From Streptosporangium sp. NBC_01495 (lineage in GTDB: Bacteria; Actinomycetota; Actinomycetes; Streptosporangiales; Streptosporangiaceae), in contig NZ_CP109430.1 in the NCBI RefSeq assembly GCF_036250735.1, positions 2,666,001 to 2,730,000 on the forward strand: a DNA stretch of 64,000 nt. The letters are read 5' to 3'. Shown piece after piece: positions 9,223-17,250 of this stretch. The notes beneath the pieces were generated by a model. It saw only the letters and a list, made by a program, of their open reading frames with translations. It had not been told where the DNA came from and ran no database searches. Positions within the stretch are counted from its first letter, which is position 1. Each line of letters starts with the position of its first letter. The translations under genes were made by a program, and so were the position numbers.

Positions 9223-9691
9223 GATCACGCTGACCGTCAACGGGGTGCTCCGGCAGGCCGAGGTCCCGGCGCGGCGGCTGCTGTCCGACTGCCTGCGGCA
9301 CGACCTCGGCCTGACCGGCACGCACGTCGGGTGCGAGCACGGGGTCTGCGGGTGCTGCACGGTGTTGCTGGACGGCGAGCCCGTCCGCTCCTGCCTGACG
9401 TTCGCGGTCACCGTGGACGGGCGCGACATCACCACCGTCGAGGGACTCGCCGGCACCGACGGCACGCTCTCGCCGGTGCAGCGAGCCTTCGCCGAGTGCC
9501 ACGGCCTGCAGTGCGGCTTCTGCACCCCCGGCTTCCTGTGCACGGTGACCGCGCTGCTGCGGGACAACCCGGCGCCGACCGACGAGGAGGTGCTGGAGGG
9601 CATCTCCGGCAACCTGTGCCGGTGCACGGGTTACCAGAACATCGTCAAGTCCGTCCACCGCGCGGCCGAGATCATGGCGGAGGAGCCGTGA
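9215..9691 (+). CDS. Xanthine dehydrogenase-type [2Fe-2S] subunit
   Basis: This 158-aa small subunit has both expected clusters: the plant-ferredoxin type (CEHGVCGCCTVLLDGEPVRSC) in its N-terminal half and the helical C-terminal type (CGFCTPGF with CRCTGY). These pass electrons from the molybdenum centre to FAD. ATG 9215 overlaps the FAD-subunit stop, and its own stop overlaps the GTG of the large subunit, giving a three-gene translationally coupled unit in CoxM-S-L order. Confidence 0.95.
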   Translation: MHEITLTVNGVLRQAEVPARRLLSDCLRHDLGLTGTHVGCEHGVCGCCTVLLDGEPVRSCLTFAVTVDGRDITTVEGLAGTDGTLSPVQRAFAECHGLQCGFCTPGFLCTVTALLRDNPAPTDEEVLEGISGNLCRCTGYQNIVKSVHRAAEIMAEEP

Positions 9692-12078
9692 CCACGAAAC
9701 TGTTCGGCGAACCGGTCCGGCGCCGCGAGGACCCCCGGCTGCTGACCGGTCAGGGCCGCTACGTCGACGACCTGGGAGCCGGGGCGCTGGAGGCGGCGTT
9801 CGTCCGGTCCCCGCACGCCCACGCCAGGATCCGCGACATCGACGTCTCGGCCGCCATCGAGGTCGACGGGCTGGTGGCGATCTACACCTGGGAGGACCTC
9901 CCCGGCGCGCTCGCCCAGCCGCTGCCGCTGCTCATCCCGCACCCGGCGCTCACCCACGGCCGCACCGCGTACCCGCTGGCCCGCGAGATCGTCAGGCACG
10001 TCGGCGAGCCCGTCGTGATGGTCGTCGCCCGCGACCGCTACCTCGCCGAGGACGCCTGCGCGCTCATCCGGGTCGACTACGAGATCCTCAAGCCGGTGGT
10101 CGGCGTGGAGGAGGCGGCGCAGTCGGCCCAGCTCGTCCACGAGGGCGTGCCGGGCAATGTCGGCGCGCACCTGGTTCAGGAGGTGCCCTCGGCCGCCGGG
10201 CTCGGCGCGCGCGAGGCCATCGACGCCGCGCCGCACACGCTGTCCTTCCGGCTCGACATCGAGCGCAGCGCGTCCATGCCGCTGGAGGGACGCGGCGTGT
10301 ACGCCCGCTGGGACGCCGACGACCAGTCCCTGCGCGTCCACTCCAGCACCCAGACCTCCACCAGCGTCCGCATGGCCATCGCGGCCAAGCTCGGCCTGCC
10401 GCTGCCGAAGGTCGAGGTGATCGCCCCCGACGTGGGCGGCGGGTTCGGCGTGAAGATCGTGCACCCGTGGCCGGAGGAGATCCTCGTCCCGTGGGCGGCG
10501 ATCACGCTCGGCCAGGAGGTCAAGTGGACCGAGGACCGGCGCGAGCACTTCATCTCCTCCGCGCACGAGCGGGCCCAGGTGCAGTCGGTCCGGGTCGGCT
10601 TCGACGACGAGGGCCGGGTGCTCGGCCTGGACGTCGAGATCCTGCACGACCACGGCGCCTACACGCCGTACGGGATCATCGTGCCGATCATCACCTCCAC
10701 CCAGCTGCTCGGCCCCTACCGGATCGGCGCCTACCGGGTCGAGTTCTCCTCGATCTACACCAACACCGTGCAGGTCACCCCGTACCGGGGCGCGGGCCGC
10801 CCCCAGGGGGTCTTCTGCATGGAGCGCACCATGGACCACATCGCCGAGTACCTCGGCGCCGACCGCACGCGGGTGCGCGCGGCCAACTTCATCCAGCCCG
10901 ACGAGTTCCCCTACGACCAGGGCCTGATCTTCCAGGACGGCCGCCCGCTGATCTACGACAGCGGCGACTACCCCGAGTCGCTGCGGATGCTCAAGGAGCT
11001 GATCGGCTGGGACGACTTCCCCGCGCTGAAGGCCCGCGCCGCCGAGGAGGGCCGCGCGATCGGGATCGGCATCGGCTGCTACGTCGAGGGCACCGGCGTC
11101 GGCCCGTACGAGGGCGGGCACGTCCAGATCACCTCCGACGGCCGGGTGCACGTCTCCACCGGGCTCACCTCGCAGGGGCAGGGCCACGAGACGGTGTTCG
11201 CGCAGATCGCGGCGTCCGAGCTGGGCGTGCCGATGGAACGGGTCTCGGTCGTCACCGGCGACACCCGCAGGTTCGGCTACGCGGTCGGCACGTTCGCCTC
11301 GCGCGCCGCGGTGATGAGCGGCAACGCGATCGCGCTGGCCTGCAGGAAGGTCAGGGAGAAGGCCCTGCGCATCGCCGCCGACGCGCTGGAGGCCGACCCC
11401 CGCGACCTGGAGATCGTCGACGGGGAGGTGCGGGTGGCGGGCACCCCCGGCGCCTCGATCCCGCTGGCGACCGTGGCGGTGCTGTCCAACCCGCTGCGCT
11501 ACGCCTTCGACGAGGAGGCGGCCAGGGCCACCCAGTTCGCGGGCGTCGCGTCCTACGACCGGCCTCCGGTGGCCGAGGGGGAGGAGCCGGGGCTGGAGGG
11601 CCGCGACTACTACTCGCCGATCCGCTCGACCTTCGCCTCCGGCATGCACGCGGCCATCGTCGAGACCGACCCGCTGACCGCCGAGATCCGCATCCTGCGC
11701 TACGCCGTCGTGCACGACTGCGGCAAGCTGATCAACCCGATGATCGTCGAGGGTCAGATCCACGGCGGGGTCGCCCAGGGCGTCGGCGGCGCCCTGTACG
11801 AGAAGATGGTCTACGACGGTCACGGTCAGCTGCTGAACGCCTCCTTCATGGACTTCCTGATGCCGTACGCCACCGAGGTGCCCTTCATCGAGACCGCCCA
11901 CCTGGAGACCCCGTCCCCGCTCAACCCCCTCGGTATCAAGGGCGCGGGCGAGGCGGGGGTGATCCCGGTCTCGGCGGTGCTCGCCTCGGCCATCGAGGAC
12001 GCAGAGGGCATCAGGATCGACAAGATGCCCATCTCCCCGTCGGACCTCTTCGACCTCCGCCGCGCCGCCACGGACTGA
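9688..12078 (+). CDS. Xanthine dehydrogenase-type molybdopterin-binding subunit
   Basis: This 796-aa large subunit holds the molybdenum active site. Visible are the aldehyde oxidase/xanthine dehydrogenase N-terminal domain (RREDPRLLTGQGRYVDDL), the molybdopterin loop GGGFGVK, the substrate-side segment TPYRGAGRPQG, GQGHETVFAQIA, and the catalytic glutamate in GIKGAGEAGV near the C-terminus. The active-site loop of genuine CO dehydrogenase (AYRCSFR) is absent; PYRGAGRPQ is the xanthine dehydrogenase-like version. The GTG start at 9688 overlaps the preceding stop. Maturation factors (XdhC/CoxI, MobA) are not in the window. Confidence 0.93.
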   Translation: MTTKLFGEPVRRREDPRLLTGQGRYVDDLGAGALEAAFVRSPHAHARIRDIDVSAAIEVDGLVAIYTWEDLPGALAQPLPLLIPHPALTHGRTAYPLAREIVRHVGEPVVMVVARDRYLAEDACALIRVDYEILKPVVGVEEAAQSAQLVHEGVPGNVGAHLVQEVPSAAGLGAREAIDAAPHTLSFRLDIERSASMPLEGRGVYARWDADDQSLRVHSSTQTSTSVRMAIAAKLGLPLPKVEVIAPDVGGGFGVKIVHPWPEEILVPWAAITLGQEVKWTEDRREHFISSAHERAQVQSVRVGFDDEGRVLGLDVEILHDHGAYTPYGIIVPIITSTQLLGPYRIGAYRVEFSSIYTNTVQVTPYRGAGRPQGVFCMERTMDHIAEYLGADRTRVRAANFIQPDEFPYDQGLIFQDGRPLIYDSGDYPESLRMLKELIGWDDFPALKARAAEEGRAIGIGIGCYVEGTGVGPYEGGHVQITSDGRVHVSTGLTSQGQGHETVFAQIAASELGVPMERVSVVTGDTRRFGYAVGTFASRAAVMSGNAIALACRKVREKALRIAADALEADPRDLEIVDGEVRVAGTPGASIPLATVAVLSNPLRYAFDEEAARATQFAGVASYDRPPVAEGEEPGLEGRDYYSPIRSTFASGMHAAIVETDPLTAEIRILRYAVVHDCGKLINPMIVEGQIHGGVAQGVGGALYEKMVYDGHGQLLNASFMDFLMPYATEVPFIETAHLETPSPLNPLGIKGAGEAGVIPVSAVLASAIEDAEGIRIDKMPISPSDLFDLRRAATD

Positions 12079-12162
12079 CCTTTGGCGTCATCGGGATTCC
12101 CGGGACCGGGTTTTCCCGGCCGGACAGGAGCCGTCTTCGGAGTGACGAGGTTGCCTTGGGGA

Positions 12163-12816
12163 TCACTTGGCCGGACGGCCGTGCTCCCAGGCGGTGCTGA
12201 AAAGGATCAATGCGTAGTCGTACATCAGCCCAGGACGGCGGGCGACGATGCACGGGGAGTTACGGCCGTGTTCCGCCTGCCGGTAGATGGTCAGGTAGGC
12301 GACCTGGTCGGTGATGATGACGCGGTGCACGTTGGGCAGGTCGTAGAACCGCAGCGAGACGTTCTCGCGGTGCCGGGCGACCTCGCGTACGTAAGCGGCG
12401 TTGACGCGTACCTGCTCGGCGAGCAAGCCGGAGGAGAAGCCCAGATCCACGCGGCGCATCTCTTCCTCCCGCCTGGAGAGCCAGGAGTCGGGGCCGAGGT
12501 CGGCGTCGGGCAGCAGAACCTGCACGAACTCCATACGCCTGCTCGCTGACTCCCAGACCGCGGCGAACCCGTCGCGTGTCAGTTCGTTCCCGCGTCCGGC
12601 GAGGACGCGCACCCAACGTGCACGGGTCAGCTCGTCCGTCAGTTCACCGGAGGCCAGGCGCTGCTGCGAGATGACGCGCCGGACCCCCAGACCTGTCAGC
12701 CGGGAAAGAAGCGCGACCGGCCACTGGCGGGAACGCATGGAGAAGATCCAGCCTCCCGCGAGGGTGAGGACGGTGGCGAGGAGGGAGCTCACCACACCGA
12801 GTGTGAACTCGTTCAT
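12163..12816 (-). CDS. Membrane-anchored PLD-like domain protein of unknown function
   Basis: The 217-aa protein starts with one hydrophobic helix (about residues 5-27, followed by RSRQW) that should anchor it in the membrane. The remainder resembles the PLD-like fold found fused to small regulators: a strand-helix pattern, a segment VSLRFYDLPNVHRVIITDQ and a terminal strand VAYLTIY. No HKD catalytic motif is visible, so it may be a ligand-binding or inactive version. ATG 12816 is chosen because GGAGG lies 6 nt upstream; an earlier in-frame start at 12861 would overlap the nucleosidase gene. It is the third gene of the cassette that begins at 15514. The fold assignment is my inference. Confidence 0.7.
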   Translation of the reverse strand: MNEFTLGVVSSLLATVLTLAGGWIFSMRSRQWPVALLSRLTGLGVRRVISQQRLASGELTDELTRARWVRVLAGRGNELTRDGFAAVWESASRRMEFVQVLLPDADLGPDSWLSRREEEMRRVDLGFSSGLLAEQVRVNAAYVREVARHRENVSLRFYDLPNVHRVIITDQVAYLTIYRQAEHGRNSPCIVARRPGLMYDYALILFSTAWEHGRPAK

Positions 12817-12857
12817 GTTCGCCTCCTTCGTCAGTGGCCGCGAGGAGAACAAGGACG

Positions 12858-13760
12858 TCACGTCGTGTCGGTTGTCGGCAGATGCAGGTAGGGGAGGAGG
12901 CTGTGCAGGACGGTTGCCGCGTGCCGCGCGGCGATGTCGTGGTAGTCGTCGTTTTTTGCTGAATTGGCACTGTCGGAGATCCCGCGGACAACGGCCCAGC
13001 CGTGCACTGTTTGGGGCTCGTCCTGTTCAAGGAAGGCCTGGGTGAGGCCACCGGCCTCCATGTCCACCGCGAGGATCTTGTCGCTGAACGTTCTCAGATA
13101 TCGGATGATCTCTGATTCTGCATCCGCGATCACCGCATCACCTGAGCCGATCAGCCCGCTGTGCACCCGGTAATCGCGCGTGACGCCGGTGTTCTCGGTG
13201 GCCGGGAAAATGGCCGGCTCGCCGCGGTCGGAGAAGAAGGAGTTGATGGCATGACCGATCACAGCCGGCGCCTCCCTCCCCTCACCTCTGCGCTGGGATC
13301 CCTTGGAGGTCTCCTTGCGCAGGTCGTAGTAGACGACCCTGGGGGTCACCACGACATCACCAATCGAGACGTTCTTGTCAATGCTTCCGCCGATCCCGGT
13401 CAGTACGACGACGGCGGGTCGGTAATGCCGTTGAAGGTGACCGAAGGCTGTGACCGTCGACCTCTGTCCCTGGGACAGGGCTTGAATCGCGGCGACTCGG
13501 ATGGCCCCGCCCTGGACGCCCAAGCTTCCTTCAGAGAAGGGCAGTCCGCCGATCTGAACTCGTCGCAGGCCGAGCACGTCGCGGACTGCGTTGGTCTCCT
13601 TCCCGAGAACAGTGATCACCCCTATATCGGCACGTCTGGCGTGTGGCGACTTCTTTTCCCGGTCGGCCGATATGTTGACTGTCGCTCCATGACCGACCGC
13701 GGATTGGCTGACCTCCATGGATCCCCCATAGTTGGCAATGCCGCTGTTGCTGTCCATCAC
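12858..13760 (-). CDS. PNP/MTAN-superfamily nucleosidase with N-terminal signalling-type motif
   Basis: The 300-aa protein has a nucleoside phosphorylase/5'-methylthioadenosine nucleosidase-like domain from about residue 45. It begins with ADIGVITVLGKETNAV and contains VVLTGIGGSIDKNVSIGDVVV, GLIGSGDAVIAD, the purine-contact segment LAVDMEAGGL and VVRGISDSANSA with the expected catalytic Asp. Such domains release the base from nucleosides or related metabolites and recur as effectors in NLR-type immune proteins. Residues 5-28 form a Gly/Asn/Gln-rich motif that recurs at the C-terminus of the upstream protein. The start overlaps that gene's stop (ATGA). The substrate is unknown. Confidence 0.85.
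   Translation of the reverse strand: MMDSNSGIANYGGSMEVSQSAVGHGATVNISADREKKSPHARRADIGVITVLGKETNAVRDVLGLRRVQIGGLPFSEGSLGVQGGAIRVAAIQALSQGQRSTVTAFGHLQRHYRPAVVVLTGIGGSIDKNVSIGDVVVTPRVVYYDLRKETSKGSQRRGEGREAPAVIGHAINSFFSDRGEPAIFPATENTGVTRDYRVHSGLIGSGDAVIADAESEIIRYLRTFSDKILAVDMEAGGLTQAFLEQDEPQTVHGWAVVRGISDSANSAKNDDYHDIAARHAATVLHSLLPYLHLPTTDTT
13677..13748 (-). other. N-terminal copy of shared 24-residue motif (nucleosidase residues 5-28)
   Basis: This segment encodes the pattern N-x-G-[IV]-x-N-x-G-G followed by E-[IV]-x-Q-S-A-[IV]-G-x-x-A-x-V. By eye, 12 of 24 positions are identical to the copy at 13823-13894 and three more are Ile/Val exchanges. The DNA of the two copies is not repeated, so this is protein-level similarity rather than a recent duplication. 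Confidence 0.8.
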
Positions 13761-15514
13761 TGATCTCCTTCGCTTTTCGAGGACTGCTCGGTGTTCTTGT
13801 CGGGCTCGCGAGTATCCGCACGCACCTGCGCATTGGTGCCTATCGCCGACTGTTTTATCTCGGTCTTTCCACCCATGTTAAGAACACCGTTGTTAATGAT
13901 GCCGGTAGCTCTTTTTTTGAATGCGGAAGTGTCGAGCTTGCATGACTCAAGAAAGTCTTCGGTTGCCCTGAGCAGGCGTTGTTCAAAGAGTTTTATGTGG
14001 TCGTGGATCATGACCTCGTCCAGTTGTGCCTGCTTCCACGGGGTGGACTTCTCTTCTCGAATACTGAGTTGGGCACCGATGGCCATCCCGCGCCGCGGTT
14101 TGAGCATGCGGTTCTTCCTTGCTCGTATGGCACCGATCAAAAGCAGAGGAGCCTCGGCCAGCCGTCGCATCCCTGCGACCTCAGCGGGAAGATTGAACAG
14201 GCTACGCAGGGCCGAGCGCACCACCGCGCTCGTACCGCTCTCCGCGAAGGCGTTGAGTGCGTGGTACTCGGCGGGGGTGCGGGTCAGCGCGCAGGCGGCG
14301 AAATCAAGGCTGAGCGCCCGGCCCTTGACAGTGACCCGGAGGAAGACCGTCGTGACCAACTCTCCAGTGGCGGTGGCACCGATCTCCAGGAAGTGGTGAA
14401 CGGCGCCGTAGGGGTTGTCGATAAAATCATCTATGTCGCTCTGGTCAGGGCGCTTTTCTAGCCATTCGGGCCTCGACTGCACGTCGGCCTCGGCAATGTA
14501 GAGTCGATCCTGACTGGTGAACCCAGGTAGCCCGGTCGGATCGTCGGAATTCCCTATGGGAGCCATAGCCCTCTTCAGGTGCTCCACGAGTTCGTGAGTC
14601 TCAAAGGGTGATTTCGGATGCTCCAGTTCTTCCATCGGCTTGTGTTCTGACTCTTTGAATGATTGAAAGAGCTGGATGGTGAGCGGAGGAAGCCACCGAT
14701 GCAAAAGCTTTCCACTGCCCACGAACGGGCTCCGGTTCTCGTCGACCAAATCGAAGACGAGGTCTTCTGGTTCCGCTTCGGCCACCGGCGGCAAGGGCCT
14801 GCGGTAGACCACGTAGGGATGAGACTGCTGATCTTTGATCGCCTGTAGGCGCAAGGTGAGTTTCTGCGGTCCCAGCGACTCTGTTTTGTGCATGCGATTG
14901 AGACGCCACTGGTAGGCGGCACCTGTTCCGCCCACTGCGACGGCGATCAGCAGCGCGAGGAACACCGTCGCTCTTGTCATGTCGTCCAGTGGAACGCTGG
15001 AGAGCGCGGCCATCAAAAACGGCAGTACGGCCAGGACGGCGCATCCCATACTGCTGAGACGTAGAAGGCGTGTCTGCTGCCGGAGTTCGTCCGATTCGCT
15101 GTGCCATCTCGTCTTCCGCAGCCATTTGTTCACTGCCGCCTTGGCTCGGAGAGGAAGCACCACCCGGGCACTTCTGACCACCAGGCGGGACAGACACCAG
15201 AACCCGGCTCCACTGGCGACGGTGAAGGTGGCCAGTGGATCGACGGCGAAACCGATCGCGAAGATCGCCAGGACGCACACGTGTTGTGCCATCTCCAGGC
15301 CCCATGCCCACCAGGCGTGCCTGACGACCGAGACGAGGTCAAAACCGTACGACGGGGCGACCATGCGTGTCGTGTCGTTGTGAACCCGACGAAGAACGAC
15401 GCGGCAGAAGGCGGGGTCCAGATAAACGCCCGCGCAGAGGTTGCGGGTGGCCGTGTCCTGTCTCAAGGAACCGCGGTGCCCCGGCTCGTTTCGCGCTGCT
15501 TCCGATCGGGCCAC
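13757..15514 (-). CDS. Four-helix membrane protein with C-terminal homotypic-type motif
   Basis: The roughly 585-aa protein has no family that I recognise. Two hydrophobic hairpins are visible, one near residues 75-110 and one near 160-205. A basic KAAVNKWLRKTRW loop lies between them, and a long soluble C-terminal region of about 380 residues follows. The last 50 residues contain a motif, also found at the N-terminus of the next protein, ending in QSAIGTNAQV. GTG 15514 is preferred because GGGAGG precedes it and a -35/-10 pair lies just upstream; an ATG at 15577 would place the promoter inside the gene. It is the first gene of the cassette. A membrane sensor/adaptor role is inference. Confidence 0.75.
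   Translation of the reverse strand: MARSEAARNEPGHRGSLRQDTATRNLCAGVYLDPAFCRVVLRRVHNDTTRMVAPSYGFDLVSVVRHAWWAWGLEMAQHVCVLAIFAIGFAVDPLATFTVASGAGFWCLSRLVVRSARVVLPLRAKAAVNKWLRKTRWHSESDELRQQTRLLRLSSMGCAVLAVLPFLMAALSSVPLDDMTRATVFLALLIAVAVGGTGAAYQWRLNRMHKTESLGPQKLTLRLQAIKDQQSHPYVVYRRPLPPVAEAEPEDLVFDLVDENRSPFVGSGKLLHRWLPPLTIQLFQSFKESEHKPMEELEHPKSPFETHELVEHLKRAMAPIGNSDDPTGLPGFTSQDRLYIAEADVQSRPEWLEKRPDQSDIDDFIDNPYGAVHHFLEIGATATGELVTTVFLRVTVKGRALSLDFAACALTRTPAEYHALNAFAESGTSAVVRSALRSLFNLPAEVAGMRRLAEAPLLLIGAIRARKNRMLKPRRGMAIGAQLSIREEKSTPWKQAQLDEVMIHDHIKLFEQRLLRATEDFLESCKLDTSAFKKRATGIINNGVLNMGGKTEIKQSAIGTNAQVRADTREPDKNTEQSSKSEGDQ
13823..13894 (-). other. C-terminal copy of shared 24-residue motif (membrane protein)
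   Basis: This copy lies 21 residues before the membrane protein's stop and has the same Gly/Asn-rich first half and QSA[IV]G core as the nucleosidase N-terminus. Placement at the free end of one protein and the free start of its operon partner is the arrangement seen for homotypic signalling motifs, including bacterial amyloid signalling sequences. Confidence 0.8.
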
Positions 15515-15543
15515 GCCGCCCTCCCACCCCTCGTTTAGGTCTA

Positions 15544-15603
15544 CTTGACCATAAGTTGTAAGAGAACTTTGAGTCAAGGTGACCTTTAGCTAAAGTGTTG
15601 CTG
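15544..15603. promoter_or_regulatory. Divergent promoters and NrtR-type operator
   Basis: On the plus strand, TTGAGT (15569-15574), a 16-bp spacer and TAAAGT (15591-15596) put the start point at about 15603, on the GTG of the regulator gene, so its mRNA is probably leaderless. A perfect 12-bp palindrome CTTTAGCTAAAG (15584-15595) covers that -10 box. On the minus strand, TTGACT (15577-15572) with a 17-18 bp spacer to TTATGG/TATGGT (about 15554-15548) fits a promoter for the membrane protein gene. CTTGAC (15544-15549) and GTCAAG (15573-15578) form a second, wider dyad. The assignments are from sequence pattern only. Confidence 0.55.
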
Positions 15604-16319
15604 TGATGGAAAGATCAAGTCGAAGACGGGCATCGGTCACCGCGACCGTTGATCTGGTGATCCTCACCGTTCGGCAGGATCAACTGCAGGTTCTGCTGAT
15701 CGAGCGAGGCAATCAGCCATACCTGGGGCAGTCGGCATTACCTGGCGGTTTCGTCCGCGACGGGGAGACTCTGGACGAGACGGCACTACGGGAGTTGAGC
15801 GAGGAGACCGGGCTCGACGGCCGCAAGCTGCATCTGGAGCAGTTACACGCCTACAGCGACCCGGACCGCGATCCGCGGGGCAGAGTCATCACCGTGGCCT
15901 ACCTGGCACTCGGCCCCGACATGCCGCTGCCCGTCGCAGGAACGGATGCCACAGCGGCACGCTGGGAGCCGATCTCATCCGCCCTCGCCAACGACACCTC
16001 GCTGGCCTTCGACCATGCCGCGATACTGCGCGATGGACTGGAACGGGCAAGGTCGCAGCTTGAGCACACCACGGTGGCCGCAGCGTTCTGCCCTGAGCCT
16101 TTCACCGTTGGCGACCTCCGCCGCATCTATGAGGCTGTGTGGGGATTCAAGCTCGATCCCAGCAACTTCCGCAGAAAGATGACACGAACGGAAGGATTCC
16201 TCGAACCCACGGGCGAACGCCGCTTTCCCGAGACCGGCAGGCCCGCGGCCCTCTACCGCCGGGGGACCGCATCGCTGCTGGTCCCGCCGTTGTTGCGGTC
16301 AAGCGAAGTCTCTTCCTGA
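15603..16319 (+). CDS. NrtR-type Nudix transcriptional regulator
   Basis: The 238-aa protein has a Nudix domain (residues about 10-150) followed by the NrtR winged-helix DNA-binding domain, seen as FTVGDLRRIYEAVWGFKLD and SNFRRKM. NrtR proteins repress NAD-metabolism and related genes and respond to ADP-ribose-type ligands. The Nudix box is complete (G-x5-E-x7-RE-x2-EE-x-G), so hydrolase activity cannot be excluded; many NrtR proteins have a degenerate box. The GTG 15603 start fits a leaderless transcript; ATG 15606 is the alternative. It is divergent from the nucleosidase cassette, with a palindrome in the shared promoter region. Confidence 0.88.
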   Translation: MMERSSRRRASVTATVDLVILTVRQDQLQVLLIERGNQPYLGQSALPGGFVRDGETLDETALRELSEETGLDGRKLHLEQLHAYSDPDRDPRGRVITVAYLALGPDMPLPVAGTDATAARWEPISSALANDTSLAFDHAAILRDGLERARSQLEHTTVAAAFCPEPFTVGDLRRIYEAVWGFKLDPSNFRRKMTRTEGFLEPTGERRFPETGRPAALYRRGTASLLVPPLLRSSEVSS

Positions 16320-16358
16320 TTCATTTGTGAGGCTGCCGGTTCGGGGTACACCGGCGAA

Positions 16359-16790
16359 TCAGCGCATCCCGAACCGGCCATAGCCTCGATCATCAGCTGC
16401 GGATCTTGCGGCCTGCTCGGTGTCGGGGTGCAGCAGGGCGTCGGCGACGCGCCCGCCGGAGTCCTTGGCCCCGCCGCCGAAGCTGAGGGTCCTTTGGGCG
16501 TTCGCACTGGCGGCGATGCCGTCCCAGTAGCAGGTCTCGCGCTCCCAGCGCACCGAGTCCAGCAGCTCGACCAGTTCGTCCTGGCTCAGCTGCCTGCCCG
16601 AGGTTGCCCGGCCGGTGGCCTGGTGTACGGCGATGCCAATCCCGGCGAGTACGGCCGGTGCGGAGACGGCGCCACGCGTGGCGAAGTACAGGTGCAGACG
16701 CCTGAGGAGCTCCGGTAGCAGGTCAAGGAGCCGGCGCTCGGCCTGCTCGGCGGTGACCTCCTCGGGCAGACTGCTCTCGTGCAGGGTCAC
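16359..16790 (-). CDS. Hypothetical protein, third gene of a toxin-antitoxin operon
   Basis: I do not recognise this 143-aa protein. Its N-terminal half looks helical (EQAERRLLDLLPELLRRLHL), with SGRQLSQDELVELLDSVRWE in the middle and a Gly/Ala-rich tail. ATG 16790 lies 10 bp after the DUF5615 gene, on the same strand, so it is probably co-transcribed. It has no signal peptide or membrane helix. Confidence 0.65.
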   Translation of the reverse strand: MTLHESSLPEEVTAEQAERRLLDLLPELLRRLHLYFATRGAVSAPAVLAGIGIAVHQATGRATSGRQLSQDELVELLDSVRWERETCYWDGIAASANAQRTLSFGGGAKDSGGRVADALLHPDTEQAARSAADDRGYGRFGMR

Positions 16791-16800
16791 GGCAGAGGGG

Positions 16801-17250
16801 TTACGTCAGAGACGGCCAGTGTTTCGGCGGGATCATGGCCGGGTCGACGACGCGCAGGCGGCTGGCCGAGGTCGGGTCAACGCCGCGTAAGGTCACCAGA
16901 CGTTGCCCGTCCGCCTCGGCGAGAAGAGCCAGGGCAGCGGGCAGTCCGGCGGCAACCGTGGCGATCGCGAGACCGAGTCCGATCAGGCCAGGATGCTTGT
17001 GCGGGTATTCGATCCGATGCAATCCGGAAGCGGCGATCGCCTCGACTTCCCGGGGACGTTGCATCTGTCGGGCGTCGTTGGTCAGGATGACGTGAAACCC
17101 TTCGGCCGCTGCCCGGGGATAGAGGTTCTCATCCCGTGTTCCGGACCAACGATCGAGGTCCAGCAGATGGACGATCTCATGCCCCAGGACGAAAGCGGTG
17201 ATGGCCTGGTGGAGCGGCCGGGACACGTTCTCATCCAGCAGCAGCCTCAC
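16801..17250 (-). CDS. DUF5615 PIN-like toxin, C-terminally extended
   Basis: The 149-aa protein opens with the PIN-like segment RLLLDENVSRPL and continues with GHEIVHLLDLD, RDENLYPRAAAEG and VILTNDARQ, supplying the acidic residues expected of this putative RNase toxin family. The domain ends around residue 95; an Ala/Leu-rich extension of about 55 residues follows, longer than usual for the family. GTG 17250 is chosen because it begins exactly at the family's N-terminus and overlaps the antitoxin stop by 20 nt. Nuclease activity is inferred from the family. Confidence 0.78.
   Translation of the reverse strand: MRLLLDENVSRPLHQAITAFVLGHEIVHLLDLDRWSGTRDENLYPRAAAEGFHVILTNDARQMQRPREVEAIAASGLHRIEYPHKHPGLIGLGLAIATVAAGLPAALALLAEADGQRLVTLRGVDPTSASRLRVVDPAMIPPKHWPSLT

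Noticed and set aside
9631-11901. 756-aa minus-strand frame opposite the xanthine dehydrogenase large subunit
   Set aside because: Length alone is due to third-position GC; the opposite strand encodes a complete enzyme with all motifs.
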